NCBI GenBank assembly: GCA_032717465.1
Contig: CM064683.1
Coordinates: forward strand, 38,085,542 to 38,149,541
Direction of reading: 5' to 3'
Length of the DNA stretch: 64,000 nt
From: Coenobita brevimanus
Taxonomy: Eukaryota; Arthropoda; Malacostraca; Decapoda; Coenobitidae
Shown here piece by piece: positions 19,517 to 32,027 of the stretch. Each line of letters opens with the position of its first letter. The first letter of the stretch is position 1. The translations under genes were made by a program, and so were the position numbers. The notes beneath the pieces are model-generated. The model did not search any database, was not told the origin of the DNA, and saw nothing but the letters and a program-made list of their open reading frames with translations.

Positions 19517-20375
19517 GGAGATGATGTGTAGGTGGGTAACTAAGTATTAAAAGAGTGGTAATGAGACAAAAATAATTGTTATTTGTGTGAGTTACTGAGA
19601 GGGAAATGGATATGAGTAGATGGACAAATAAGATCGTCACTGAATCAGCCAGCAGGCACGGATTTGTGGGGGGGGGGGGGCATATTCATCCCCCTGTTTT
19701 CAGCAGACAAGTGACTACATACAATACTGTAATAAAATGTGTTATTTACCTAAATATATACTCTAAATATCTTACACAAAAGTTATCATAGAATCAGTTA
19801 AATGGAAGGAGGGATTTGGTGATAAATTTTGAGGAATTTGGTGATCATTCAACATGAACTCGATCTTCTTGTACTTTTGCTAGGAATCACCCCCTCCCCC
19901 CTTGATTTTCCAACGTGCTGGATCTGCCCCTGAGCTAGTAATTAGGTCTTATGAGGAGTGAAGATAAAACTAATTATAATATGAGTTAATTAGTGCCTTG
20001 TATAACTAAAATGCAAGTTGATGTAAGGAATTGTGTGGGAGAATGTATAAAGACCTGCATGCTTGAGTAAATGTGATTTGTGGGGCTTGTAGACCAGCGC
20101 TGTATTACTGATATTATTTGCATCAGGTGGAAATGGCACAGAAGTCTACAGTGTCTTGAATTTCTGATAAAATAAAACAGCACATGTGTATACAAAACTC
20201 TTATCTGCATCAGATGATAGTAACAGATAATCATCAAAACTGTCACAGTTTTGTTCTGTTGATGAAGTAAAGCAGCATAGAAATGTCTTTTGTTTATGCT
20301 CCTTTCTTGTTACTTTTCAGGCGATAACTTGTATCAAGATGAGTGTACATGTACAGTAAATGTTTTCCCTTCATG
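19517..20375 (+). other. E78 3' flank / probable start of 3' UTR
   Basis: No coding signal after the stop. An AATAAA at 19731-19736 is the first candidate polyadenylation signal, and others follow (for example 29540-29545). Without transcript data the 3' end cannot be fixed. A G run lies at 19668-19680. Confidence 0.5.
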
Positions 20376-20480
20376 AACACCACCACTATCACCACTCCAC
20401 CACTGCCACCATCACCACCACCACCACCACCGCCATCCCCAGTACCACCACCACCGTCACCACCACCATTCCCCCAACCA
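20376..20480. repeat. (CCA)n imperfect trinucleotide array
   Basis: CACCACCAC and CCATCACCA units over about 100 bases, open as His/Thr or Pro runs but not coding. Confidence 0.9.
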
Positions 20481-20552
20481 AGTGGACCAAGGGTAAACCA
20501 AAATTTCCCCCACCAACACCAGCCACCTGTGACAACCACAGCAGCCACTCCA

Positions 20553-21010
20553 TTAACCCCTTCAGTATGGTGACACTTTTTTTTTTAATTCTTGCTGCTT
20601 TGGATGATTATGTTCAGCTTAGGAGAGAAGTCAGATTGTGAGGGGGGGGTTAATGAATACCGGTGCTCTGTAGAGAGGGACACCTTCATTTTCTGCCTGG
20701 TTATACAGGTGTTGTTGTCAGGTTATAAAAATGCCGTCAACTCCTCCTTTTCTCCCCAGAAGGAGGATAGTGGACTGGAGGAAAAACCAGCTTCAGGCTG
20801 TAGTTCACTGGATTTAATCCACAGTTAATACTGAGCAACAACAACATCAACAACTTTAAAAAAACACTACAGTAATAGAATAATGATAATAATAATAATC
20901 ATAATGACCCAGTCGCTACTGATGAGTCTCCAAAATTTAGCAGAATCATCAGGAAGTTGCAAAAAAAAAAAAAAGCTAAAAACAAATTCATTTTGAGGTT
21001 AAAGGGTTAA
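20553..21010. mobile_element. Possible MITE-B-bounded interval
   Basis: Starts TTAACCCCTTCAGTATGG and ends AAAGGGTTAA, so both ends carry TTAA with an inverted CCC/GGG terminus. The interior includes another dispersed phrase (AAGGAGGATAGTGGACTGG) and an ATAATAATAA run. The ends may belong to two separate elements. Confidence 0.3.
20750..20830 (+). repeat. Dispersed AGGAGGATGGTGGAC repeat
   Basis: The phrase AAGGAGGATAGTGGACTGG with a following CTTCAGGCTG and AGTTCACTGG recurs at about 24550, 45085 and, inverted, about 51230. Family unidentified. Confidence 0.5.
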
Positions 21011-21524
21011 CCATCACTGCTACCTGTCTGGGAAGAGCTTTGGGGTTTGGTAGTGGGGATCCTAACCCTTCCAAACCCATGATGTCTTTGTACTGAATCC
21101 TTGCTACTACCAGATGGTCTTATTTAACTCGGGAATGACCTCTGTTAGTGAAGGAGTTAATGATGGCTATATCTAACTTCCCTATTACTGAAGGGGATAT
21201 TGAAGGCTCCATCCAACATTCTCCTCTTTTAGTGAACAGGTTAATGAAGTCTGTATCCAACCCCTCCAGTCTGGAAAATCTCCCCAAAGCTGAATAAAAT
21301 TGTCTGGTGGCAGCAGTAATAGAGTATACAGTGCATCAGTGGAGTGAGGTGGTTGACTGTGTTGGTCTGTGGCTGAGTTTTTACTGATAATGGAGGGGTG
21401 GTTGAACTCATGACAGAAAATTCATAGAATACTCACAAGATAGAAGGCTAACAGAAAATTTGCATGAAAAAGCTCACAGGAAACTCACAAGACTACTACT
21501 ATGGTGTGTGAGTTTCAGTGACCA

Positions 21525-21800
21525 GAAATTGGTGACATATTAGATACAGATGAACTGAGTGATGTAAGATTGGTGATGCAAAGGAAACAGTCATAAGTGA
21601 ACAGAGTGATGAAAAATTGGTGACATGAAGAGAGCAGAGTTACAAATGAACTGAGAAATTGGTCACAAGAGGAGAACATTCCTACATATGAACCAAGTGA
21701 TAAGGAATTGGTGATGTGAAGAGAACGGAGCTATAAATGAACAGAATTATTAGAAATTGTTGACGTACAGAAAACAAAGTCACAGATGAATTGAATGACG
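21525..21800. repeat. Degenerate tandem repeat, about 50-bp unit
   Basis: Phrases AAATTGGTGACAT, GAAGAGAACAGAG and AATGAACTGAGTGATG recur in that order about five times with strong divergence. Confidence 0.7.
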
Positions 21801-22364
21801 GTTTGCAGAAAATCTCTAAAGCTCAAGGAAAAGGCCGGTGAATTGTTTTGCCGCTACTGCTCTGCACTGTTGGCAGCCGTGTGAATTTATAGGAATGTTT
21901 TTGAGCCAAGTGATGCAGTGAGAGAGTGACTGCTTCATACATATAAATACTGTAGCCTCATTATGTCTATTATACCTCCCGGTGGTAGTGCCTGTCTGTC
22001 TTCTGTGAGGCTTCTGCTGCCTGGAGCCCTTTGATATTCTAAAGCCCTTTGAACCTGATGGTGTATTTTTCATTTTACTTTTGCTGCCACTACATAATAT
22101 TATTCATGGTAAGGTGGGAAAGAAGTCAGGATAATGAGTATTTATTCAACGTAATGCAGGAAAAAGAGGTCACGGTGATGATGATGATGATGTTGTTGAA
22201 GAAGCATCATCTATGGTAGTGGTGGGAGTAAGGCTAGATATAAGCCTTATAGTTAAAAAAAATCCCTGAAAATTAAGTCATCCTGGCACAAGAATTGTAT
22301 TAGCACTGGGTGTTATGATGGCTGTATCTAACCATTATATATACTTTGAAAATTATCTCTTAAT

Positions 22365-22430
22365 AAAAATGTCTAGTGGTGGCAGGAATAAGGTGAGAAG
22401 TACATCATATGATTTGAGGAGCTGAAGTGG
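22365..22430 (+). mobile_element. MITE-B internal fragment
   Basis: AATAAAAATGTCTAGTGGTGG followed by GTACATCATATGATT corresponds to the interior of MITE-B. Similar pieces lie at 21290-21350 and 25555-25620. Confidence 0.4.
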
Positions 22431-22639
22431 AAACCTACCCCGAGTGCCTGACCAGTGTCCCATCGCCTCAGTTTTAGAGGCGTCAAAGATGGACCTCACA
22501 GACCAGATATGTAAAACTCTCTAATATATATAACTCCTTCCCAGTCCTTAGGCAATATGTGGCTGGTAGGTGTGATCAAGGGGGCGACACATGAACTAGA
22601 GGAGTGTAGTGTTGTTGATGTCACTGCCGCGTTTCCATG

Positions 22640-23200
22640 CACAAGAGTTGTTGAGTTTCCACGAAGTAAAGTTTCCCCACTTCCCTCGCACTCCTCTCAA
22701 ACTTTTGCCTCACTACAATTCCTACCTGTGTACACCCCCCCCCCCTCCCTCTTAGACTTTTGCTCCCCATCAAATTCCCTTGAAGCAAAGACTCCAACTG
22801 TCCCTCTCAGTGTCCTTCCTGTCAGGTTCCCAGAAGAAGATTCCCCACTTTCTGTCTTGATTTTTTTCTCTTCCGAGGATTTCCACTCCCTTTGCATCCT
22901 CTTAAGACATTTTCCTTCATGTCAGATTCAAATGAAGTAAAGATTTCCCCCTCATCTTTCATCACCTTTAGATATTTCCCCATCCACGCAAGATTTCCAC
23001 ACCCATTTAAAACATATTCTTCCCTCTTGAGTTCCCAGGAAGCAAACATTCCCACTTTTCCTTGCATTCCCAGTAGATTTCTTCTTCTCTCTCAGGTTCC
23101 TACAAAACAAAAGATTTGCACTCCGTATACGCTTCTTCCTGTAGGCCTTTTATTCCCCCTGGTTTCACACATAACCAAAAGTCTGCATCTCTTCAGCCTT
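22640..23200. repeat. Degenerate tandem repeat, pyrimidine-rich
   Basis: The phrase AGGTTCCCAGAAGAAGATT, then CCCCACTTTC, recurs in decayed form about eight times (for example near 22824, 22924, 23028 and 23092). The minus strand shows a recurring VGxFASxE motif but in different frames, so it is a repeat and not a protein. Confidence 0.65.
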
Positions 23201-23229
23201 CCTGTAACTCCCTCATCCATCCTCCCTGC

Positions 23230-24380
23230 CCTGTCTGCTATTGAATGATGTGTTACCAATATGCCTACCACTCAAAGAATTCTCCAATATTCTTGGTGGC
23301 GTCTAGTAAGCACCTAGATGCTAGGACAAGCTAAGTGGTGAAGTTGCAGTTAAAATTCGTGAACTGTTGTGAAAAAAAAAAAAAAATCTAGCTATGGAAA
23401 AGTAAGAGAAGAGTCAATAGTGGGAAGTATGCAGAAGTGAAAAATTCTCATTTTTACTGCAATTTCAAAGTATGCATTGTGATAATACTTGTTTTTTATT
23501 TTGTGTGGTGTTGAAGTATGTAATTATAATGAATTACAGCTGTACTTTGAATATGTTCGTTACAGTTCTTGATTTTTGAAAGTGTGCGAAGGAAGATAAA
23601 AGAAAATGGTAACCTACATGTGTGTCATCTTCTTCCACAAGGAAATGTTTCTGCATGGCTCAGATTACTTAATTTACTATTTAGTCTTTCCAACTGCAGT
23701 TTTCTAACTAGTCTCCAGAGCTCATAAACACTATAAGTAATCTTACCTCAGTCTAGCAACAGTGTAGCACAAATTTACCCAGTGAGAAAGAGGACATGAC
23801 GTTGAACGATTCCCGAGTGTATAACGAACTCCTCGTCCCCCTCCTCCAGTCCCTCCCTCCCTCCCTCCCTTCCTTCCGTCTGTGGCATCTAAGGGAGGAT
23901 TGAGGAAAGGGTGTTGAGTCCTGCCTCCCTATTGGGGTCTTGGCTGTGAGAGAGAAAGAGAAAGAGTTTATGAAGGAGCTGAAACTGAAGGAGGGATAAC
24001 AGATAAGAGTGCAAAGTTGAGTGTCTCAGTGGAATGAAATACTGTATAGAGAATAGTGCCACTTTTATTTCTACTTAGTGTAGGCATGAAATAACAAACA
24101 AATATATGCATATATATGTCCATATAGTCATAAATTCTAATGTACACAGTTTACAGTATTTATTTATATATGTACATATATATGGATAAAATATTGCTTA
24201 AATGCACATGTAGAGATGTTGAGAAAGGAGTCAGATTACCTCCTTAAGAATAGAGAGAATGGGGTTAGTCCTATATAAATACTCGCTTGATTAAGGTCTG
24301 TCCAAACCACCTCTCATCCCTTGTTTTGTATTGTTTCAGGAAGAAGTTGCAAAAGTGTATGAACTTTGAAAAAGTAGGAA
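23230..24380. other. AT-rich sequence, no gene recognised
   Basis: Contains a CCCTCCCTTCC tract near 23850 and a TATATATGTACATATATATG-type palindromic AT tract near 24110-24185. Nothing else is identifiable. Confidence 0.45.
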
Positions 24381-24454
24381 GATGTTCATGCCTGTAACAC
24401 TTGCTGATGCTGATTATGCATTTATCTTTTCTCCGTATTTCCTCTTTACCCTTC

Positions 24455-24630
24455 AGCTGGAGAGGGGTGCCTTGACACGGTGGCACTACTGTAACAGGGT
24501 GGCAGAGCTGTCTGGTTATACAAACATCCCTCAGCTCCCATTCCCCCAAAGGAGGATGGTGGACTGCATGAGAAAGGCAGCTTCAGCCAGCAGTCCAAGG
24601 GGTTCACATCCAGATGAACTTAGGGCCACC
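24455..24630 (+). repeat. Dispersed AGGAGGATGGTGGAC repeat
   Basis: Same family as 20750: AAAGGAGGATGGTGGACTGC, AGGCAGCTTCAGCC and GTTCACATCCAGATGAAC. An open frame crosses it, but the same stretch recurs at non-coding places. Confidence 0.5.
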
Positions 24631-24894
24631 ACAACAACTCCTCGTCTCTTTCTAGGTATTGCATATGCTTCATGGAGACTAAAAACTCAAGTACAGTACA
24701 AGGATATTACACACACAAGTACAGTAATCTGTTTAGAAAGCTTTCCTTGCTGCCTCCACCCCCACCCCCATAATCCCATATCCCTCAAACCACAGCCAGT
24801 TCTCATTATAAGTCCGGGATTCATCCAAATTATCACAACGTTTTCAATAAAAGGGTACTGGAAACTAAAAGGGAAGCTAGCAGATCAGCTGTAT

Positions 24895-25620
24895 AGGTAG
24901 CAGTGGCACCTTAACTCTCTGAGGCTTGTGTGATTCATTCAGCTAAATAAAATCATGTCATTAGCTGGAATAGAATACAGTACAACATGGCCATGGGAAG
25001 GTTAAGGTACAAATGTTAACATTTAGGCTCCTATGGCTCACTGTCAGCTGAATAAAATAATGTGCCATTAGCTGGAATAATATACCAGAGTTCTCCCAAC
25101 CATGTGAGGGACTTCTGTGACTCAGTCTCAGCTTAAGAAAATTTGGGATTGGATAGAATGAAGTGCTAGACTTGACCACACCACGAGATGGTACACAAGC
25201 AATATTCTGTAATTAATCAAGGACTAAATAGCAAAAATAATTCTAAAAGGATTACAGTACTTATAATGAGGACTTCACTGTGCTGGTATGTCTGCAGGAT
25301 GTCCTGCCGTGGACCGGACGTCACCTGCCTGTTTTGTTGTGTCCTTAACATGTCCAGATGTCCCACTCCCCTCAGGGTCAGGTTTAAACAAAGGATGTAG
25401 CAGGGAATTCCATTGGCTGCTGAGTGCTGTGATGCTAGAGTGACTCACTAAATCTAGTGAGGTATTTTGCTTTACTCTTGCAGTCACTTGCAGTGAAGGT
25501 GTTAGTGAAAGGTAATATCTAATCCCTCCATTTCATAAGGTTTATCCCTGGGTGAGTAAAGTCATATGGTGATAGTAATAACAAATTAAGATGTGCATCA
25601 CTGGAATGAAGTAGTTAAAC
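24895..25620. other. MITE-B-like debris
   Basis: TTAACTCTCTGAGGC near 24910, AATAAAATCATGTCATTAGC twice (about 24945 and 25050), and GCATCACTGGAATGAAGTAG near 25595 are interior or terminal pieces of MITE-B. They do not form one clean copy. Confidence 0.4.
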
Positions 25621-25934
25621 TTTTCAGTATGATGACATAGTGGAATTTTTTGTTTAGCGATCACTGGATTATTCTATTCATATTTAAGGTAAGGGATATT
25701 TATTGTAGTTGTTGTTGAGTAATCCCAGTCTGTCTGGCTGAGCAGACCCAACCCCCGCAGGCAGGCAGCCATCACTGCAAGGCTGTCCTGTGCATTGAGC
25801 TAATGATCCCTTGTGATAGACAGGGCCTTACTGTGGCAAGGCATGGGGAAGAGTGTGGAAGTTTGGTTCCCAGATGGATGCTGCATTTGCATCTCCACAC
25901 AGTTAAAAGGGGCCCTGTAGGAGCCATTCTTTTG

Positions 25935-26170
25935 TTATGTGGTTACCACCCAGCATTTCAAATGGTTTCCAAGGCTACAGGAAACTGTTAGGTTTATCAC
26001 TCAGTGTAGGGCCATCTGAAGTGGAAAGGAGAGTAATTAAAAGTGACAGAAAAGTTGGGAAAAATAGGAAGAGAGGAGGGCAGACACAGAAAAAGGACAG
26101 TAAAGGTGAAGGATGACATAGGCAGCACAACATTTAGTGAGTGGATGGTAGTTGCCACTGCATATCACGT
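25935..26170 (-). mobile_element. SINE-A copy lacking the TAGA-tail half
   Basis: From GGTTACCACCCAGCATTTCA through GGGAAAAATAGGAAGAGAGGA to GAGTGGATGGTAGTTGCCAC it follows copies 1 and 2; the tail side is missing. Confidence 0.6.
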
Positions 26171-28835
26171 ATTATAAAGGAGGGACTTGATAGATATTGT
26201 TGCTATCTCCTTCATTGCAAGAGGGTCTCCTAGAGGTAAACTCATCTGAAGATCCTGTAGGAAGAGTAAAATAAAAAGAGTACCTCACAGGTTGAGAGAG
26301 TTAAGAGATGTTGTTGACAAGCCAAGTGTCCCAAGTACATGTAAGCTCTGGCCAGCCAAGGAATCGATGTTGGAGGTGCTCGGTGATTGATGTACATACT
26401 TTACTGGTAAAATATGGGTACCTCGTTATTGTGACTGGCCTGAGGAGACTATGGCCATATTATTAGAACTGAGTACGTGAAGGTGTGGCAAGTCCCCAGT
26501 ATTCATAGGCTATGACAATTTCTGAAGTACATGATTGATGGAAAATACCTGACCTTTCTGTATCACCGCTGACTACTTTGTGGGATGCAGCTGATCACAT
26601 CCGACAATTACAGGTAGCCAGAAATGACTGCCACCTGGTTTTTTATGACAATTTCAGAAGCATATGATTCTGTAAAACATGTTTGACTTTCCTGCATCAA
26701 TTTTGTTTATACACGTAAAATGCAGACTGATCACATAAGTAAATAGTGGCTTCCATACTCCCAGGGGTACTCAGTTTTAATACATCTGGCCCATTATTTT
26801 CCATGCCCTGGTTGCTGGTCACACACCATGCCTTCGCTTTGTAAAGAGGACTTCCACAAATTCTTTCTCTACTATTGCTGTTGTAAAAATGTATAAAAGG
26901 AAAGGGTCTCATAAGTGTGTACTGAGCCTTTAAGCTGAACTATTTTGCTACAAATGGAATTGAGATGCAGGAGACAAACCAAGCAGGGTTTTATGAAAGG
27001 TCAGGGATCCGACATTCCAATATGTACACTTACCTTGAAAAGTATCTGAAATTTATCCATCTTAATATTCAGAAATAGTGGTCAGATTATTTTAGAATAA
27101 TTTCCAATAGCAACATAATGTGTCATGAATGTGTTTGCATGCTGTTTTTATCAATACAGTACAGTATAAAGATGGAGCTTTATACAGTATATGAAACATA
27201 CAGTATCCATTCAGAAATACTGTACTGTTTCTGCCTTAGAGAAAAATGTGAATAGCAACAATGGTCACCTATTTTCAGATACTTTTTGTAGCAAGTGTAC
27301 ACCTGAAGGCAATAATTGGCATCTTCCCTCAGTGTACTGCACTAAACCAGGGGTAGTAAACAGCCCATTTACTTTTAAGGCAAAACAGATGCCAAAAAGA
27401 GGGTAAGAGAGAGAGGGAATTTGAAGAGACAGAAGGGAAAGACAGTGGGAGGCTGTACACCATACTGGCCCATGGGCTTGCCTGTTGGAGGATACCAGTT
27501 ATTGTTTTTGTCTTTTCTCATGTTACTGTATTTTTTATGTATCTGTATACTGGAAAACTTTTTAAAAAGGATTTTAAGAATTTACTGTAATTTTTTTATA
27601 ATGTTTATGCCTTTTTTTTTTTTTTTTACCTCAGTGTATTTAACTTGATCATGCCAGGAAACCAATGCAATGTAACCACTGTACTATATGTTGTTTTGAT
27701 TTTATACTGTATGTGTTAATGAACAGTTGAAGTTACAGTTTTTATGATACATTCCATTATGCTTATAAAATGATATAAAGAATTGTGATTTTCTCGGCTG
27801 GTCAAGTGATGCACAAGCACTTAAGGCAAATTATCAAGCCTGTGAAATGGATCCTTATATGGCTTTCAAGATTCGGTGACCTTGACTGGTGTTTTATGAG
27901 TTTTGATATAGGAGTTGCATTTTAGCATGAATTGTGTACATAGGGCAAGAACCTGGTGCCACCTGACAGAGCAGACTGACTTGCTACACATTTGTAAAGG
28001 ACTCTTGTACACTCTGACTGATGTAGAGTCAAATTAATGTACAGTTTACATTTTTTGTACAACAGTAAAGGGGGAAAAAATGCCTGTTATATATATTTTT
28101 TGTGTTTTGGGGGTTGAAATGTGTTAATACAAGGGATGCTGTTGCTTCCTCCAGTGAACTGCCAGAGCTTGCAGTCTTCCCTTGTACAGAATTGTGGTTA
28201 TATATGTGAAACTGGCATGCACAGGATGGCACACACTGTATGTGTTGGGCATTAAAGCATTAACGTGCATGTGTGTATGTGTATTTATGTATGTATGTAC
28301 TGATTAGATAAGCATACATACATACACACACATACACCAATGTGTAACATGTGGCATTGTAAAAAGGCATATGCAAATTTTAAGATACCTTTAAAACATA
28401 AGAAGAAATCTAAGGTGAGGGACGTTGCAATGTGTTTTTCTGTAGCTCAAGTGAAATAGTGTACGAGTGACTGTTACAGTTGTTACCATTATGTAAATAT
28501 TAATTCTCTTAGGTATCCCTCTACACAAAAAAGAAAGAAGTTGCATTTTTTTTATCTTTGGTTTCTCCATGGCTCCTCACCTTGAGAGGGCTGGCAGACA
28601 TTGCTGGCAGCTGTACTGTTATGGCAATGTTATTAAAATGGAGTGTGCTTAGGTCCTGACAAACCCCAGTTATATGTGATTATTTTCGGAACCTTTGATC
28701 CCCCAGTTTTGTGCAATAATTTCTGAAACATATGATGATATAAAATGACTGACCTATCCGTAAGGTTGCTAACTGCAATCTGTCATGTGGGGTGCAGTTT
28801 AATCATGTCTAACAATTACAGTCATTCGTTAAATT
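26171..28835. other. AT-rich, largely repeat-free flank
   Basis: About 2.6 kb with few repeats and no recognisable coding exon. This texture fits a long 3' UTR or plain intergenic DNA. A run of T at about 27612-27627 and short GTATGTATGTAT runs near 28280-28335 are the only notable features. Confidence 0.4.
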
Positions 28836-29007
28836 AGGTGCCTGGTGGTCAAGTGGTTGAACCTCCTCAGGTGGAATGATAACCTTCTGTATGTTTGATC
28901 CCCAAGAGGTGACTGGATTTTTTTTTTTTTTTCTTTTTCCTTTTTTATGCCACCAAGGGACAGTCTAGCTTTGGGTCCCTACACCTTAAAGAGGTAAACT
29001 GAGATTA

Positions 29008-29046
<39 letters not shown>
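28836..29046 (+). mobile_element. tRNA-like SINE copy 2 with poly(T)
   Basis: TGGTCAAGTGG fits the Pol III A-box consensus (TRGYNNARNNG) and TGTTTGATCCC, about 50 bases on, resembles a B box. Two T runs follow, the last of 36 bases at 29011-29046, with CTACACCTTAAAGAGG between them, as in the copy at 18667. Confidence 0.55.
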
Positions 29047-29047
<1 letters not shown>

Positions 29048-29842
29048 TAAATGACTGTCAGAGCCGTGAAAAATTAAGGACATGCTGTCGTCTTTGCACA
29101 CTCAGTTTTCATAACAAGGCCGTTAAGAGTTGAAACTGCCGGGATTATGCCTTCACTGGCCAGCATTAGACAGGTCCTCTGGCAAGCTTTTAGACTACTA
29201 CTATAGCTAAGTACAGTAGGTGTGCATTAGGCAAGTGAGAAATATTATTTATACCTTTGAGTTGATTAGGTTCAATTGTAAAAAAATAAACAAGAAGACC
29301 ATAGTTACAAACAGCAACAATATTAATTACCTCAGTCCTTACATAAGAGAAAAGAGAAACGAGGTGAAAAAATGTTAGATTCTGAACCGCCTCCTCCTGG
29401 GCCCCTGTCCTCTCAGTATAGAGTTACACGTTACTGTTGAATATGATCATGATTATTGCCCCCACGCCCTGTTTTCCCCACCCCCACAGATATGTTCTTT
29501 GTAACCTTGTGAGCAATGTGGAAACCTAAGTTATATTTTAATAAATAGACATATATTATTGCTTGCTTTTACTCTTCCATGGTTTCACCCACATATGCCA
29601 TGTGCTGTTACTCTTGCATTATTCCACACGGTTAGTTCAGAAATCTTGGTTCTTCTCTGCCCTTTTTAACCTAGTCTAAAATTGCCAGTTCTGCCGATGA
29701 TGCTAGTATTGTATATGAATAATATCACAATTCTTGTAAAAGTGCAAACTTGCTACGACCACTGGTGAATTCCTTACAAAGAACTGGTGTTTTTAAGAAA
29801 TGTAAGACTCACATTATTACTATTATTATAATTACCTTATTT
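29047..29842. other. AT-rich flank, no gene recognised
   Basis: Contains AATAAA at 29540-29545 in an AT-rich context, a candidate distal polyadenylation signal if the E78 3' UTR is very long. Confidence 0.35.
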
Positions 29843-29975
29843 TATGGTAGGTGGGGTTGCTTATCCACTCACTCGCTGTAGTTCTGCCTTGAGATGACTA
29901 CATTGAGTGATAAACCAAATGGTTTCTTGTACACCAGGAAACCATTTACTATGCTGGTTGGTAACCATATAACCA
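29843..29975 (+). mobile_element. SINE-A fragment, opposite orientation
   Basis: GGTAGGTGGGGTTGC, CCACTCACTCGCTGTAG and GAAACCATTTACTATGCTGG are SINE-A on the other strand. It again abuts an ATT-rich tract (about 29815-29842) at the same end as copy 1. Confidence 0.6.
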
Positions 29976-30402
29976 GCGCTCCAACTGGATTGAGTTAAGG
30001 GGGAAAACTCGATTTCCGGGTCAGATCCCCCCCCTCAAAATGTGAAACATGCCGCATCTGCTCAGCGAGTTTGGCGGCCGTAGGAGCCCGTGTTTTGCCA
30101 GTATGCGTTTTTCAAACTTTAAATGGCCATAAGGGTGTAGTGGCCCTTTAATGTCGTATTCTGAACCACGTTGCATTTCGTTGTTATTTTGCATTTTAGG
30201 TCATCTTTTTTTAGGGAGTTTGTGATAATATTACTGTACGATACTCTTGGCACCACTCAGGCGATCAGTGGATGTACGGCAGCGGGAGTAGCAGCTCAGT
30301 GTCCAAATTTCATCGGGAGGGGAGTTAAGTACAGCTACGACTCACTGTTTGTGTCTGCTATTCTCCCGTTGTTGTTTACTGTTCCCCGGTTCAGACTGTG
30401 GA

Positions 30403-30781
30403 AATGCCTCCCCTAAGCAAGAAGAAACAGCGACAGATTGAGAAGGGGAAGAAAGCAATGGAGAGAAGATAGAAAAAGAGCGAGAGAACCTCAACCATCA
30501 ACTTCTGGTGACACCTCGCAGCCTTCTGCCACCATCACGCCACCAACGCCTGTTTCAGCTGCTTCTACACAACATCTGGCTGTTGATTCCACATCATGCA
30601 AGTACAGATGTTGACGAGAGTAATGCCATCCTGACTGTCGTTGTAAGTTGAAGTGTGAAGATTGTGGTGATACATTGAATTCATTGCAAACAAATCATAC
30701 AGACTTCACTCTCAGTGCCAAGTGCAGCAACGACTGTCTTGTAGGGAGTCTGCTCAGTGAACCCCGTAAATATAAGGAATA
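30403..30781 (+). pseudogene. Broken coding remnant, lysine/arginine-rich start and Cys-rich end
   Basis: From an ATG the frame reads MPPLSKKKQRQIEKGKKAME then hits a stop. A second frame continues as a Ser/Thr/Pro-rich stretch (PQPSTSGDTSQPSATITPP), and a third frame carries CKLKCEDCGDTL and AKCSNDCLVG before a stop at about 30781. Three frames in a sensible protein-like order suggest a decayed gene or transposon ORF with at least two frameshifts. Family not recognised. Confidence 0.35.
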
Positions 30782-31564
30782 AAAGATTTAGTGAGGGAAA
30801 TTTAGTATTGGTGTACCACTCGCTAGCACATGGCTATGGATGGTGGGGTGGGGGAGTGGTGAGGACGGCCCCCAGTTACCACTCAGCATGTCACGAGGTG
30901 ACCTGACTAACTCCTGATTGACCTCAACTGTAATCTGACCTCCCTGAGACTGTCCAACAGAGTCAGGTATGTAATAATTATTTTTTTATTGGTATTATGT
31001 TACACTAGCACGCTGTTATACAGAATTCCAGAAGAGTAAAACAAAAAATGCCCTTGTCGCGAAATGTTTTTTCACATCCAATTGTAACTGCTAGTAACTG
31101 ACCGATTGTTTTATTTTTTTTGCATTATAATCATGAAAGCAATATCTATATTCACAGCTATCGGCGATCTTTAATTCTTAAATATTTTTTTTGTAAACGA
31201 ATGTTTAGTGAGGGCATGTCCAGGGTTTTTTGGGAAAGTGTAAACCCATTTTTTTTTTTTTTTTTGTGGTACTTGTACATTTCATATACACATGGGAATA
31301 GTAGCGAATCATCATATAGGTGTCACCTGTCTGTGTGTCAAAGGAAATTGTTATAACTTATAGCAGTTCTGAGCAGATACGATAAAAAAAAAAAAAAAAA
31401 AAAACGGCTTAAAATAAGTCCAATTGTGCTGAAATTCTGATCGAAATAGCAGTATATAGTCACACATTTGGTGTATAAAAAGTTTTGAAATCTTCGAAAA
31501 ATTAAAGGCGGAAGACAAAAATTCATTTTACTAGATGAAAAATGAGATTGCTCCCGTAACGTTG

Positions 31565-31700
31565 GTCGGATGTTCGGGGTTTATTGCTCACAACTTGGGC
31601 AAGTGAGGCTGGTTACCGTGATATTGTCAGGATTGGGTTACCTAGCCCTGGCATTTGTGCTCCTGATGGGGCAAAGGAGGATTGGATGATGGATAAAGAA
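31565..31700 (+). mobile_element. SINE-B copy
   Basis: GTGAGGCTGGTTACCGTG, CCTAGCCCTGGCATT, GATGGGGCAAAGGAGGATTG and a final GGATGATGGAT match the family at 48740 and 51735. Confidence 0.55.
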
Positions 31701-32027
31701 TACTGAAGCTCTCTGATGCTCAGTTTCACTATCTTTGGTGTCTTCTCGGAGTCATCAAATCTTGTGAGATAAGATCAGCTCCTTGTTGTGTTCATCACCA
31801 AACTACTATATTCAGGAGGGATTATGAAGCTCCTGAGGTGCATCACCTGTAGATGACAAGACAAAGGCCACTACTGTGGCCACACCCACCTCTGCCATAT
31901 TGTAAGGGAAGAGAAATAATTATTTGCAGGAGAGGCATAGGGGCAAACCCCAGGGGTCTCACCCTCTAGTTGCTCTGGTTCTGGTGAAAGTAGTCACAGT
32001 GCAAAATTTTGTTTGCTTACGTATAAA

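Noticed and set aside
22640..23200. Repetitive minus-strand protein with VGxFASxE motif
   Set aside because: The motif repeats occur in different reading frames, so it reflects a degenerate DNA tandem.
24382..24900. 172-codon plus-strand open frame after an acceptor-like CTTCAG
   Set aside because: Part of it is a dispersed repeat also found at 20750, 45085 and inverted at 51230; no domain and no phase link to E78, which has already ended.
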